Below, one piece after another: positions 9,412 through 17,514 of a stretch of 57,500 bases of DNA. Within the stretch, counting starts at the first letter, position 1; every line of letters begins with the position of its first letter. The stretch is taken from contig CAJNDS010002736.1 of the NCBI GenBank assembly GCA_905221605.1, positions 1-57,500 of the forward strand. The letters run 5' to 3'. Below the pieces are notes generated by a model. The model searched no databases, was not told the DNA's origin, and saw nothing but the letters and a program-made list of their open reading frames with translations. The stretch is from Symbiodinium natans. Its lineage: Eukaryota; Sar; Dinophyceae; Suessiales; Symbiodiniaceae. A program made the translations under genes and the position numbers.

Positions 9412-11251
9412 AAAGTCTTCCTTGGCCACATCCAGAATTAGCTCAAAGGATGGTGTTTTACTTCTGAAGATGCTTTTCCTATATGACGTGGCGGTGCATT
9501 CAAGGTGTGGAACTGCTGAAGTCATCAATGGAAGTTCTGTCTTCTTTGGCATGGAAAGTCCTGGGGACCCTGAACTCATAGGGAAAGATTTCTCTCAGAA
9601 CGGCAAAACGGTCTTGAGTGCTGAGGATCTGGTGGATGGTTCTCAGGAAGGGTTCTCAAGTCCTACCTTCTGGAGTTGGCCAGAGGTAAAAAGCTTTTGC
9701 GAGCGTTATGGAATGTACGCTGCACATTTTGATCAAGGAGCATTGGGACATGCTCTGGTGAAACCTACGACTTTCCTGGTGTCTGATATGGAACTATGGG
9801 AATCGTTGGAACAGGTTCGCGTGGTTGTTCCGTGGTCGGCAACATTCGCTTCTACCCTGGAAGAGCGTATTGGACAATCCTCCATATGGGCGCGATGGGC
9901 GTTTGGATTGGTTAAAAGAATACGTCACAGGTTGGCACAATGGTTGCATGAGAGCGATGCTGAACGGGAAGCTATGGTGTCAAAAAAGGAAGAACGAGAA
10001 GGAACGTTACGGAGGTTGACAGCTGAGGAGCGAGCCTTCCGTGACCATTGCCTAAGGGGGCATATTCCTTTCAGACGTGATTGTCAAATCTGTGTGTCTG
10101 CCGCTGGAAAAGAGCGTCGCCATTTGAGGCGGAAACATGGGGATGCCTACACTTTATCATTGGACTTGGCGGGTCCATACAAGTGTTCAAAGGATGCTCA
10201 CCAGCAGAAGCCACGACACGCTGTTATTGGTGTGTATCAGTTTCCAATGTTGGATCCCAATGTGGGTCGCCCTCCAGAAAAGGAGGAAGATGCGGATGAG
10301 GTGGAAGATCAGGTGGCAGATGAAGGTGCTGGTGTCGGAGAATGGTTAGGCGATGCAGTCGCTAACTTCGAAGAGGAAGACTCTGTGCCGGTGGAACCTG
10401 CGCCAGTTCTGGAGGCAGAGGTGTTGAAAATCCAAGCTTCTGAAAAATCCTGGAAGGAACTGAAAGACCACTTGACCCAGCCTGTCCGTATGATCAACTT
10501 CGTTATGGTGGAGCCGATTGTGGACAAACAGCAAACAACTGTTTTGTCGGCGGTTCAAAGAATGATGGTGCGCTTGCAGAGACATGGGTATCCGGTGTTG
10601 AGAATACACGCGGGGGAGTTTGTCAATGCACGCTTCCGGTCCTTTTGTGAAACTCGTCTGATATATAGGACCACTGGTGATCCTGGAGTCCCGCAAACAA
10701 ATGGGCGCGGTGAAGCATGTGTGGGTTTATTCAAACGTGGTGTGAGGTCGCTCTTAAAGGAGGCGCGACTCGGGCCGGCGTACTGGGCACTGGCTGCTCG
10801 CCATTGGTCAATGTTACGGTGGCAGAAAGCTGAAAGGGAGTTGGGGTTAAACCCGAAAGCATTGCTTCCCTTTGGTGCTCAGATTCAAGTCAAACGTCGT
10901 CCGTGGGAGTTGCTGGGTCCGGATGGAACGAAGAAAGGTCGGCAATGGGTCGATCGTACGCAGCCTGCGCTTCTTTTAGGTCCATGCGATGACCTACCTG
11001 GTGGGTATTGGGTGGAAGCTCAAGGGACTGCAAAGGATCCGGATGAACTGGTGTTATTTCCCTGCACTACGATTTTTTCCAATATAAAGGAACCGCCTGA
11101 ATTGGAGCTGGAAGGGGTGGCCTCGCGATCCTCCAGTTCGCCATCGGTTGGTGGCAAAAAGCCCGGCCTCTTCACTGCGTGGTCATGTGGGCTCCTTGCG
11201 CTTGCTTCGCAAGCGGGGGGAGAGTCCGCCCTTAGAAATTTTCGAGGATGA
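9362..11251 (+). CDS. pol: copia methyltransferase-like C-terminal half and integrase
   Basis: About 630 codons. The natural frame seems to run from the previous segment through a short third frame (about 9395-9445, WLGLKSLPWPHPELAQ) before entering this one. Residues 61-71 (FFGMESPGDPE) and 124-137 (DQGALGHALVKPTT) resemble the later motifs of phage-type Dcm proteins. The integrase follows: HHCC finger near residue 230-250 (HCLRGH...CQIC), first catalytic Asp268 (LSLDLAGPYK) and Glu451 in QTNGRGEACVG. The second catalytic Asp should sit in H-S/A-D-x-G-x-EF, but here the sequence is HAGEF (His416), three residues short. GKQ- and GPC-type motifs typical of copia integrase C-termini follow. The last about 35 residues probably read in the wrong frame. 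Confidence 0.8.
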   Translation: MKTVVHLYYAGAVVGIKKSSLATSRISSKDGVLLLKMLFLYDVAVHSRCGTAEVINGSSVFFGMESPGDPELIGKDFSQNGKTVLSAEDLVDGSQEGFSSPTFWSWPEVKSFCERYGMYAAHFDQGALGHALVKPTTFLVSDMELWESLEQVRVVVPWSATFASTLEERIGQSSIWARWAFGLVKRIRHRLAQWLHESDAEREAMVSKKEEREGTLRRLTAEERAFRDHCLRGHIPFRRDCQICVSAAGKERRHLRRKHGDAYTLSLDLAGPYKCSKDAHQQKPRHAVIGVYQFPMLDPNVGRPPEKEEDADEVEDQVADEGAGVGEWLGDAVANFEEEDSVPVEPAPVLEAEVLKIQASEKSWKELKDHLTQPVRMINFVMVEPIVDKQQTTVLSAVQRMMVRLQRHGYPVLRIHAGEFVNARFRSFCETRLIYRTTGDPGVPQTNGRGEACVGLFKRGVRSLLKEARLGPAYWALAARHWSMLRWQKAERELGLNPKALLPFGAQIQVKRRPWELLGPDGTKKGRQWVDRTQPALLLGPCDDLPGGYWVEAQGTAKDPDELVLFPCTTIFSNIKEPPELELEGVASRSSSSPSVGGKKPGLFTAWSCGLLALASQAGGESALRNFRG

Positions 11252-11465
11252 CATGCAGGGTCTGTGTGAGCTGGAAGAAAATGCCGATGTTGAGGACAAT
11301 GTTCCTGGTGATGAGTATTGGCCGACATGCTGTTCTCCTCATGAAAATGCTTATTTGGTCTGCAAAAGTGAGACTGCCGAGGATGGAACACAGTTGGAAA
11401 AAGAAGAGCAAAAAGCCAAGTCAATGTATGAAAGGTCTATGTACGATTACGTGCTACAAGGATAG
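11148..11465 (+). CDS. pol: copia linker between integrase and RT (third frame)
   Basis: This frame gives an acidic, compositionally natural stretch (PPLEIFEDDMQGLCELEENA, then CCSPHENAYLVC) where the flanking frames give implausible Met/Cys-rich sequence. I read it as the true continuation between the integrase (frame break near the AAAAA run at about 11153 or slightly later) and the RT segment (frame break near 11455-11485). The initial codon is not a real start. Confidence 0.6.
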   Translation: MVAKSPASSLRGHVGSLRLLRKRGESPPLEIFEDDMQGLCELEENADVEDNVPGDEYWPTCCSPHENAYLVCKSETAEDGTQLEKEEQKAKSMYERSMYDYVLQG

Positions 11466-12225
11466 GTGCTATCTTCTCCAATGTAAGTTTCCTCTTCCGG
11501 AACCACAGGCTGAAGAAGGTGAAAAAAGGAAGTGGTTAAAAATGACGTTGAAAGAAACCTCGCTGGACGACATTGCGGAGGAAGTCGACTATGCTGTGTT
11601 CGAAGCGCATCAATGGGCTCTAGAGGAGCATTTGAGTATTCGACGCATAATTGCTGAACAGGAATGTTGCGTTTTGGATGAGTTCCATGGATCGGCCAAT
11701 GAGTCGAATGGAGAAAAAGGATCAGAGACTAGAGAATGGCTGGTTAAAGCAAAAAGGGCTGAGGAACAGCTCACGAAGTTTTTGGTCAAAGCAGCTCAAG
11801 TTCAGCAAATGGTACAAGAAAATACCGCGCTTGAGGCAGCAGAGGAGGTTGAGTTCCTGCAAACAAAAACAATCCCTACACAAGAAGCCATGCAAGAGCT
11901 GGAAAAGTGGAGGGAATCATTGTCGGACGAGGTGACGTCTTTGGTTAAAGAGTTGGAGGTGGTGGAACCAACAACTCAGGAAAAGCTGGACAAATTGGCG
12001 GAAGAGCCTAATGCACCGGTGATTGAGTACGTGCCCAGTCTGGTGGTGTTTACCCGGAAGCAAGGGACAGGGAGGCGACGTGCCCGTATCTGTGCATGTG
12101 GAAACTTTATTTCGTCAACGGCAGCTACAGAATATGAAGGGCCGAGGTCCCTCAGTCGTCACTCGCTGTACGCTCCTGGTTTAGATTCAACTACATTTAG
12201 GTGTCAAGTGAGGCACGCAGCATAA
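11248..12225 (+). CDS. pol: copia reverse transcriptase, N-terminal part
   Basis: The effective part starts near 11480. It contains a charged helical region, then FLQTKTIPTQEAMQELEKWR and a segment ending VVFTRKQGTGRRRARICACGN, which is the conserved copia RT start (fingers) in dinoflagellate and other algal elements. LYAPGLDS near the end precedes the RT catalytic core. The frame stops at TAA 12223-12225 and continues from 12230 in the next frame. The first 70 codons overlap the previous segment and are probably not translated in this frame. Confidence 0.7.
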   Translation: MTCRVCVSWKKMPMLRTMFLVMSIGRHAVLLMKMLIWSAKVRLPRMEHSWKKKSKKPSQCMKGLCTITCYKDRCYLLQCKFPLPEPQAEEGEKRKWLKMTLKETSLDDIAEEVDYAVFEAHQWALEEHLSIRRIIAEQECCVLDEFHGSANESNGEKGSETREWLVKAKRAEEQLTKFLVKAAQVQQMVQENTALEAAEEVEFLQTKTIPTQEAMQELEKWRESLSDEVTSLVKELEVVEPTTQEKLDKLAEEPNAPVIEYVPSLVVFTRKQGTGRRRARICACGNFISSTAATEYEGPRSLSRHSLYAPGLDSTTFRCQVRHAA

Positions 12226-12229
12226 TTAT

Positions 12230-13105
12230 ATGGTGTGGATCATCGCTGGTTTAGACATTTCCAAAGCTTTTCTGACGGCGCCGATGAATAGGGCGCAAAG
12301 AGAAGGGCGTCTGGTAGTGGTGCAGCCCCCAAGGGCGGCGGTGAAATTGGGTCTTTGCACAAAGGAGGAGCGGTGGATTGTGAGGAAGGCCTTGTACGGT
12401 TTGGCCGAAAGTCCTGCAGCATGGGTGGAGTGGCGAGATCAACGTCTTCAAGGCATGTCTTGGGTGTCAAAGGATGGACAAGCAATGAGCTTTCAGAGGT
12501 CCAATGCAGACCCAAGTCTGTTCCTTATTATGGCACAAGAGAAGCCGGAAGGTGCAAGTAAGTTGGTAGGGACAATGGGTCTTTACGTGGATGATTTTTT
12601 GATGGCTGGGACTATGACAGTGCTCCGGGAGGCCTTGGAACAGATCAGGAAGGAGTGGAAAACTTCTGAACCCGAGTTCTGTGGTCCAGGCTGTGGTGAT
12701 GGATTCCTGAAGTTTTTGGGTGTCCAAATCTGGTATCGAAATGGCAGCTTCTTTCTCAACCAGGAGGACTTTGTGAGAGATTTGCTGAACCGAAGAGGGT
12801 ATCAGATTGATGAAACTGGAAAAGGTAGTAACCTGCCAATGGTGAAAGAAACTCCAGGTGAAGAAGAGGAGGTGGATATTCCTTCCTTGCGAGCGGCTCA
12901 AGGTGCCGTAGGGGAGTTCCTCTGGGTGGCAATCAAAACTCGACCTGATTTGGCGTTCTGCACGAGCCAGTTGTCTTTGTGGACATCCCGAAGGCCGCGA
13001 TTTGTGGTTAAAAAGGCTGAGGAGGTATTTCGATACCTTGCTGCAACTCCAACGTTAGGCTTGACGTTTTGGAGCAATCGCAACATGCGAAAAAGAAAGG
13101 AATGA
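12230..13105 (+). CDS. pol: copia reverse transcriptase catalytic core
   Basis: About 290 codons. Motif A is GLDISKAFL with Asp9. The family motif LYGLAESPAAW follows, then motif C LYVDDFLMAG with the catalytic YVDD (Asp pair at 12590-12595), then FLGVQIWY. The later AQGAVGEFLWVAIKTRPDLAF is the hallmark linking segment to RNase H in copia. All visible RT catalytic residues are intact. The frame ends at TGA 13103-13105 after an A-rich stretch and continues two bases on. Confidence 0.88.
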   Translation: MVWIIAGLDISKAFLTAPMNRAQREGRLVVVQPPRAAVKLGLCTKEERWIVRKALYGLAESPAAWVEWRDQRLQGMSWVSKDGQAMSFQRSNADPSLFLIMAQEKPEGASKLVGTMGLYVDDFLMAGTMTVLREALEQIRKEWKTSEPEFCGPGCGDGFLKFLGVQIWYRNGSFFLNQEDFVRDLLNRRGYQIDETGKGSNLPMVKETPGEEEEVDIPSLRAAQGAVGEFLWVAIKTRPDLAFCTSQLSLWTSRRPRFVVKKAEEVFRYLAATPTLGLTFWSNRNMRKRKE

Positions 13106-13106
13106 G

Positions 13107-14087
13107 GTGTTGCGTTATGGGCGAGGCGTCAAGGTGGTGGAGTCCTACGCGGATGCTAGCTTTGCAGCAGGTGAAAACGAAAAGAGCCACTCAGGAGCGG
13201 TGGTGGTTTGGGGTGATTGTCCAGTGATGTGGGCAACGCAGAGACAATCAACGGTGGCTTTAAGTACTGCTGAAGCTGAATTACATGCGTCTATAGAGGG
13301 AGCAACGATGATTCAGTCGTGCACCCCTATAATTGCCGCTTTGGTTGGAACGGGTGAAGAATCGCTGCAAAAAGTGCTGTATACAGATTCGGTTTCGACG
13401 TGCTCAATCATTCAATATCCTGCTGGAAGCTGGAGGACAAGACACCTGAGAATTCGAGCAGCCGGTGTCAGGTCTCTGGTGGACCGTGGTTACATGGTGA
13501 TAGCGCATCTTCGCGGTGAGTATATGATTGCTGACCTGTTGACAAAATTGATGAGCGGACAGGTTTACGCGAAGCAAAAGGCGCTTTGGGGTCTCCAACT
13601 GCTGGTGCAAGGAACTCACTTGGAAAGGGCCTCTCTTGCAATGGCGGTCATGATGGTGGCTGCATCTCTGCAAGGGATGGCAACTGGTGGAGAAGAAGTG
13701 TCAAATGCTGGATTCTTTTGCTCAGGGGAAGGGGTGTGCAGAGTCGCCAATACATCTACGGTTATGGTTCTGGCTCAAGGTATTGAAATGGTTATCAGCA
13801 ATGCAGACCTTGTTGCGTATTTGGTGGCAGCAATTATACTCTGGGAATTGGCATGGTGCCTCTTTCGGCGGCTGTATAAATGGCTGTGGATCAAGAAAGT
13901 GGTGGTTATTCCTGCGAGTGCCACTTTGTATACAACAGTGGGTGGGAACTGTATGCACGCAAGCAGTGACTGTGATGTTCTGCGATATTCACAGCCCAGG
14001 GCTAAGATGCTTTGTAAGCATTGCCTCAAGGATGGCTGGGTGGTGAATGCTGAGTTCCTTGGTGAGGAACGGGCCGCTGGAACGTAA
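13107..14087 (+). CDS. pol: copia RNase H and membrane-segment tail
   Basis: RNase H residues are Asp16 (SYADASFA), Glu56 (STAEAELHA) and Asp94 (LYTDSVST), followed by TRHLRIRAAGVR and the ADLLTKLMS ending typical of copia. The usual polyprotein would stop soon after. Here about 150 further residues follow. They have a hydrophobic stretch at about 167-190 and a clear membrane-like segment at about 233-254 (LVAYLVAAIILWELAWCLF) followed by basic residues, then a Cys/His cluster (CMH...C, CKHC). The stop TAA at 14085-14087 looks like the genuine end of the polyprotein. Function of the tail is unknown. Confidence 0.85.
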   Translation: MLRYGRGVKVVESYADASFAAGENEKSHSGAVVVWGDCPVMWATQRQSTVALSTAEAELHASIEGATMIQSCTPIIAALVGTGEESLQKVLYTDSVSTCSIIQYPAGSWRTRHLRIRAAGVRSLVDRGYMVIAHLRGEYMIADLLTKLMSGQVYAKQKALWGLQLLVQGTHLERASLAMAVMMVAASLQGMATGGEEVSNAGFFCSGEGVCRVANTSTVMVLAQGIEMVISNADLVAYLVAAIILWELAWCLFRRLYKWLWIKKVVVIPASATLYTTVGGNCMHASSDCDVLRYSQPRAKMLCKHCLKDGWVVNAEFLGEERAAGT

Positions 14088-14280
14088 ACTTTTTCAAGTG
14101 TGAGGTGAAGAAATCCTCAATGGTAAGGGATTCGGCCAATGAGCTGAAGGTTCGTCCTGGAAAGACGTAAAACCATGGTGTGCAAATTAATGGCTATGGC
14201 CCGTCCATCGGACGTTAAACATGAAGATGACCGTTGTCAAAGCGACAATTTTTCGGTCAAAGGCCTGCACCTCCAGTTTG

Positions 14281-14302
14281 TGTCCTAGGAAAACCTAGGA
14301 CA
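14281..14302. other. Perfect 9-bp hairpin upstream of the PPT
   Basis: TGTCCTAGG - AAAA - CCTAGGACA, arms perfectly complementary, tetraloop AAAA. It sits directly before the polypurine tract in the 3' untranslated part of the element. Confidence 0.85.
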
Positions 14303-14309
14303 GGGGGAG
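14301..14309 (+). promoter_or_regulatory. Polypurine tract
   Basis: CAGGGGGAG immediately precedes the TG start of the 3' LTR, the expected position of the plus-strand primer. It overlaps the last two bases of the hairpin. Confidence 0.8.
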
Positions 14310-14505
14310 TGCGGAGCTGCAGTTGGTATTGTAGAAAAGAGTTGGTGTTGAAAGTTGAAGGGTCAATGTACCTGGTAATCTTCTTGGCTCAAGGACTGGG
14401 CCATGCGCCTGGTAAAAAGAGTTTCGAGTTCCTGGTGTTTGCTGGTTGGTTCGGGGTGAAACCTCTGGCGACTGTTAGGGTTGATTCCTTTCGGTTGCCC
14501 CCGTA
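14310..14505 (+). repeat. 3' LTR of copia element
   Basis: 196 bp, identical to the 5' LTR apart from two deletions (4 and 7 nt). It is followed by CCCTAAACCCTAAG, the other half of the interrupted telomere-type array. Confidence 0.95.
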
Positions 14506-14523
14506 CCCTAAACCCTAAGCCCC

Positions 14524-14732
14524 TGCCCCCCCCCCCCCCGCCCCCCCCCCCCGCCCCCCCCCCCCCCCCCGCCCCCCCCCGCCCCCCCCCCCCGCCCCCC
14601 CCCCCCGCCCCCCCCCCCCCCCACCCCCCCCCCGCCCCCCCCCCCCCCCCCCGCCCCCCCCCCGCCCCCCCTGCCCCCCCCCCCGCCCCCCCCCCCCCCC
14701 CCCGCCCCCCCCCCCCCCGCCCCCCCCCCCCC
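14524..14732. repeat. C-rich tract with regularly spaced single G
   Basis: About 210 bp of C runs (9-20 long) separated by single G, with a few A or T. The opposite strand has many G runs and could form G-quadruplexes. It encodes only poly-Pro in one frame, which I reject as a gene. It lies 14 bp after the telomere remnant that follows the 3' LTR. Confidence 0.95.
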
Positions 14733-15084
14733 TAAAACCTGTCGTTCCCAGTGTGACCCACTCGCGGCCCTCGGATCACTAAAGCCAGCAGCCAGGAGGT
14801 CTAGTTCAAGGTTTAGGGTTTGGAGCTTAGGGTCTAGGGTTCAGGGTTTAGGGTCTAGGGTTTAGGTAGGATCCAGGCGTTCTGCAGGCCTGCTGCAAAA
14901 GGTAGGATCCAGGAGGACCCAACAATCCTGAGCACGACCCTTTATGCATCCCAAGTATAGTATTGTGGTGTACCCCCCTCATAGGGCCTACCAACTACCG
15001 GGTTGGCTCCTTACTGGGTTCAGGGTTTAGGGTTTAGGGTTTAGGGTTTAGGGTGTACATAGGCTTCGCTTGCTCACGCGCCAG

Positions 15085-15132
15085 GTGTGTACTTTCCCCT
15101 CCGGCAGTCAACCAGCTACACGCCGAGATTAG
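15085..15132 (+). CDS. Guanidino kinase-like exon (YFPL)
   Basis: After GCGCCAG the frame reads (G)VYFPLRQSTSYTPRL plus one base. It continues the exon at 4811 and is continued by 15342. Phosphagen kinases have KGxYYPL here. The GC donor (GCGCGG) at 15133 gives a phase-1 junction, PRL-G-GM, with the next exon. The exon is bracketed by a TTTAGGG array upstream, the reverse of the common arrangement. Confidence 0.6.
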   Translation: MCTFPSGSQPATRRD

Positions 15133-15341
15133 GCGCGGGCCGGGAGGAGGGGGGGGGGGACTTTGCATGACTCCCTTGCTGTTATGCTCTGCTGTGTGGT
15201 GAGCCTAAACCCTAGACCCTGAAGCCCCTCAACCCTTCAACCCTAAACTCCTAAACCCCCCTAAACCCCCTAAACCGTCTAAAACCCCCGCAAAGCCCCC
15301 TAAACCCTCAACCCCTCAACCCCTCGCAAGAAATGCCCCAG

Positions 15342-15391
15342 GCGGCATGGATGAGTTTGAGGAGGCGCGTTTGCAGGCCCGGCAGACCAAA
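15342..15391 (+). CDS. Guanidino kinase-like exon (GGM)
   Basis: After TGCCCCAG the frame reads (G)GMDEFEEARLQARQTK, then GTTCAG as donor. PGGM followed by an acidic helix and LRAR is what the family shows after YYPL. Both flanks of the preceding intron carry AGGCG, so the intron is bordered by a short direct repeat. A longer in-frame extension to about 15559 runs into TTTAGGG-derived sequence and is not accepted. Confidence 0.6.
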
Positions 15392-15608
15392 GTTCAGAAC
15401 CATGGACTTCAAGACCCTTCATCAAGGTTTAGTGTTGAGGGAAAAGGGTTTTGGCTAAACCCTGATTGCTTGCTTTGCGGCCGCACGGGTCGAGAGGAAT
15501 GGAGGGTAAGAGCAGCGGGCGGATGGTTTAGGGTTCAGGGTTCAGGGTTCAGGGTTTAGGGTTTAGGGTTTAGGGTTTAGGGTTCAGGGTTCAGGGTTCA
15601 GGGTTTAG

Positions 15609-15683
15609 GGATCTGTTTTCGAACGTGCGCAAGAGGGATTTTGTCTTGAGCGCGGCGCCGCTCAGACAGCCACCATGTCACAA
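15609..15683 (+). CDS. Candidate guanidino kinase exon (uncertain frame)
   Basis: A unique 90-bp island between a TTTAGGG and a CCCTAAA array. One frame reads DLFSNVRKRDFVLSAAP, similar to the LFxxPDxxLLxSS stretch of the family. Another frame (GSVFERAQEGFCLERG) is equally open and would join the previous exon in phase 0. The acceptor would be the TTTAG of the telomere-type unit. Frame unresolved. Confidence 0.35.
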
Positions 15684-15699
15684 AAATGTCGCCCCGAGA

Positions 15700-15770
15700 C
15701 CTTGGAACCCTAAACCCTAAACCCTAAACCCTAAACCCTAAACCCTAAACCCTAAACCCTAAACCCTAAA
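15700..15770. repeat. CCCTAAA array
   Basis: Ten nearly perfect units in the intron downstream of the 15609 island, with a second, TTTAGGG-oriented array at 15880-15955. Confidence 0.95.
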
Positions 15771-16295
15771 GCCTAACATCCGAAGCCTTGCCTCGAACCT
15801 CTAAGCCCAAAATCCCCGTGTCGAATCGGACAATCACCGCCAAGCTTTGCTGGAAAGGCCTTCAGGAACCCCAGAGAAAGTTTAGGGTTTAGGGTTTGGG
15901 GTTTAGGGTTTAGGGTTGAGGGTTGAGGGTCTCGGGTTTAGGGTTTGGGGTTTAGCGCATTCCAGCCTTCTCTAAGGAAGAAAAGTTGCTTGAGATAATC
16001 CAAGGTCTGGCGGGTGTCTTTTTGGATTGGAAACGTTTCTGAATCCTCAAGCCCCCCCAGAGTGTTTCCTAAACCCTCTGAACCCTAAACCTTGGCATGT
16101 TCCGCCTTCTACTAACAGTCCTTAATGTCAGTACATCGGGGAACATCGCAGCCCTAAACCCTATACAGTAGGTGTGGAGGTTGCTCGGCTCTTGTGCTGG
16201 TTCTCGAGTGCTTGATGAGTTTCCTGCGCTTCTTTTGATGCGGGGACCGCAGGATGGATGTCACAGGCTCCATGTCCCTTCAGTGTCATCCGTCT

Positions 16296-16520
16296 ACTGG
16301 GAGGTTCATGGGTGCTTAGAACCCGAATGAGACGTCCTCTAAGTAGGTTCTAAGTACAGTTATCATAGGGGCTATACCCTAAACCCTAAACCCTAAACCC
16401 TAAACCCTAAACCCTAAACCCTAAACCCTAAATCCTAAACCCTAAACCCTAAACCCTACACCCTACACCCTAAACCCTAAACCCTAAATCCTAAACCCTA
16501 AACCCATGAACCTCCAAGTA
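16296..16520. mobile_element. M2 element interrupted by a telomere-type array
   Basis: Left arm CTGGGAGGTTCATGGGTGCTTA and right arm CCATGAACCTCCAAGTAG are the inverted termini of family M2. About 128 bp of CCCTAAA repeats (16376-16503) replace part of the interior. Confidence 0.8.
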
Positions 16521-16599
16521 GTCACGCCTGCTCACGCGTTTTGTCCAGCCATGAGAGGAAGCAGCCACCATTCCGTGAATCATCACCCTTAGGGTCGCG

Positions 16600-16701
16600 C
16601 CAGGATGGGCTATTCAGCCTAATAGTCCCCATACTCAATCCTATAAAAGGGCCTTCTTAGGGGGTTCTAAGGGGTGATAGGGTTTAATAGCCCATCCTGG
16701 T
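16600..16701. mobile_element. Miniature inverted-repeat element, family M3
   Basis: CCAGGATGGGCTATT ... AATAGCCCATCCTGG, perfect 15-bp termini, about 100 bp total, with internal TATAAAAGGGCC / GGGG arms. Other copies lie at 18515 and 20349. Confidence 0.88.
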
Positions 16702-17462
16702 AGATCTCGGAGTGGTGGCTCCAATGCCGAAGGCTGCTCCTTTTTCTTGGCGGGTACGACAGTGGAGGCAACATCTTGGGACGAGGTCCGGCGCTGGAGC
16801 ACGACATGTCCTTGGGGATGGACGACTCACATCGCAGTCCACGGCTCGCAGGATGCGCCCGGCTGGTGACTGCAACTAGCTGGGGGTGCTCGGCATCTTT
16901 CTGATGGAGGCTCGCTGGGGGCTCCTGAAGCCGCGGCCGCGGAAGCGGTGTTGCACCCCTCCGCGGCCTCGGTCCGAGGAGCTCCCAGCGAGCCTCCCGT
17001 GCCACGGTGACGTGCCTCGCAGCGCCACCTCGTCTTCGGCGGTATCTGCGACGAACTCTTCAACGGTCCACTGCGCATCACTCCTCCATCCTCTGAGCCA
17101 CCATTCCGTTTGAGCAATCGTTCCATGGTCTACCACCTGAAAGGGTCGTAGGTCGCTGAAGGCTGGTTCCAAGTTGCCGAACCCTGGACGAAGCTGGGCC
17201 CTCGAGGGCCACAGGTTCATGTAGAGAGTAAAAAGTATGCCTTGGGAGCAGTTGCTTCTTTGGGTGCGGAGGTGTAGGGTTGTTGGCTCCGAAATGGATT
17301 GCTTGAATTCGGAAGGAGGAATTCCTTAGTTGCTGTGTAGGTGACCCGTAACCTTTTGGGGGATATAGGGTCCTACCATAATTGAGCAGGTAACCCGTTT
17401 CCTTTGGCCCAGATTACTCAGGAACTAGGGTTCAGAGTTGAGTCCACTTGAGTCTTGTGCTG
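16702..17462. other. GC-rich stretch with overlapping open frames
   Basis: Free of telomere-type repeats. Frames of about 75-114 residues exist on both strands (longest on minus, 16876-17220). The plus and minus frames share the same bases and no motif is recognisable, so I cannot say which, if any, is real. It could be an exon cluster of an unknown gene. Confidence 0.25.
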
Positions 17463-17514
17463 TATGGGGGTTTACGAAAATAGGGGGGGGGGCCCATTTT
17501 CGTAAACCCCCATA
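17463..17514. other. Perfect 19-bp inverted repeat (minimal M5 element)
   Basis: TATGGGGGTTTACGAAAAT and its exact reverse complement are separated by a G-run spacer of about 14 nt. Longer relatives occur at 33377-33488 and 43586-43660, so this looks like a deleted miniature element reduced to its termini. Confidence 0.85.

Larger units (their letters stand above)
5241..14505 (+). mobile_element. Ty1/copia LTR retrotransposon, full length but frameshifted
   Basis: A 9265-bp element bounded by LTRs (207 and 196 bp). Domain order is gag, protease(s), methyltransferase-like insert, integrase, reverse transcriptase, RNase H. Integrase before RT defines the copia (Pseudoviridae-like) order. PBS and PPT abut the LTRs. 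The LTR copies differ only by a 4-nt and a 7-nt indel, so insertion looks recent, yet the reading frame is broken at about seven places and the integrase lacks one catalytic Asp. Either this is a freshly dead copy or part of the indels are assembly errors. It lies in an intron of the guanidino kinase-like gene in the same orientation. Confidence 0.93.

Noticed and set aside
5236-14510. CCCTA as a proven target-site duplication
   Set aside because: The insertion lies in CCCTAAA repeats, so a 5-base match is expected by chance.
14481-14735. 84-codon frame of almost pure proline
   Set aside because: It is the C tract read as CCC codons, without start context or transcript logic.
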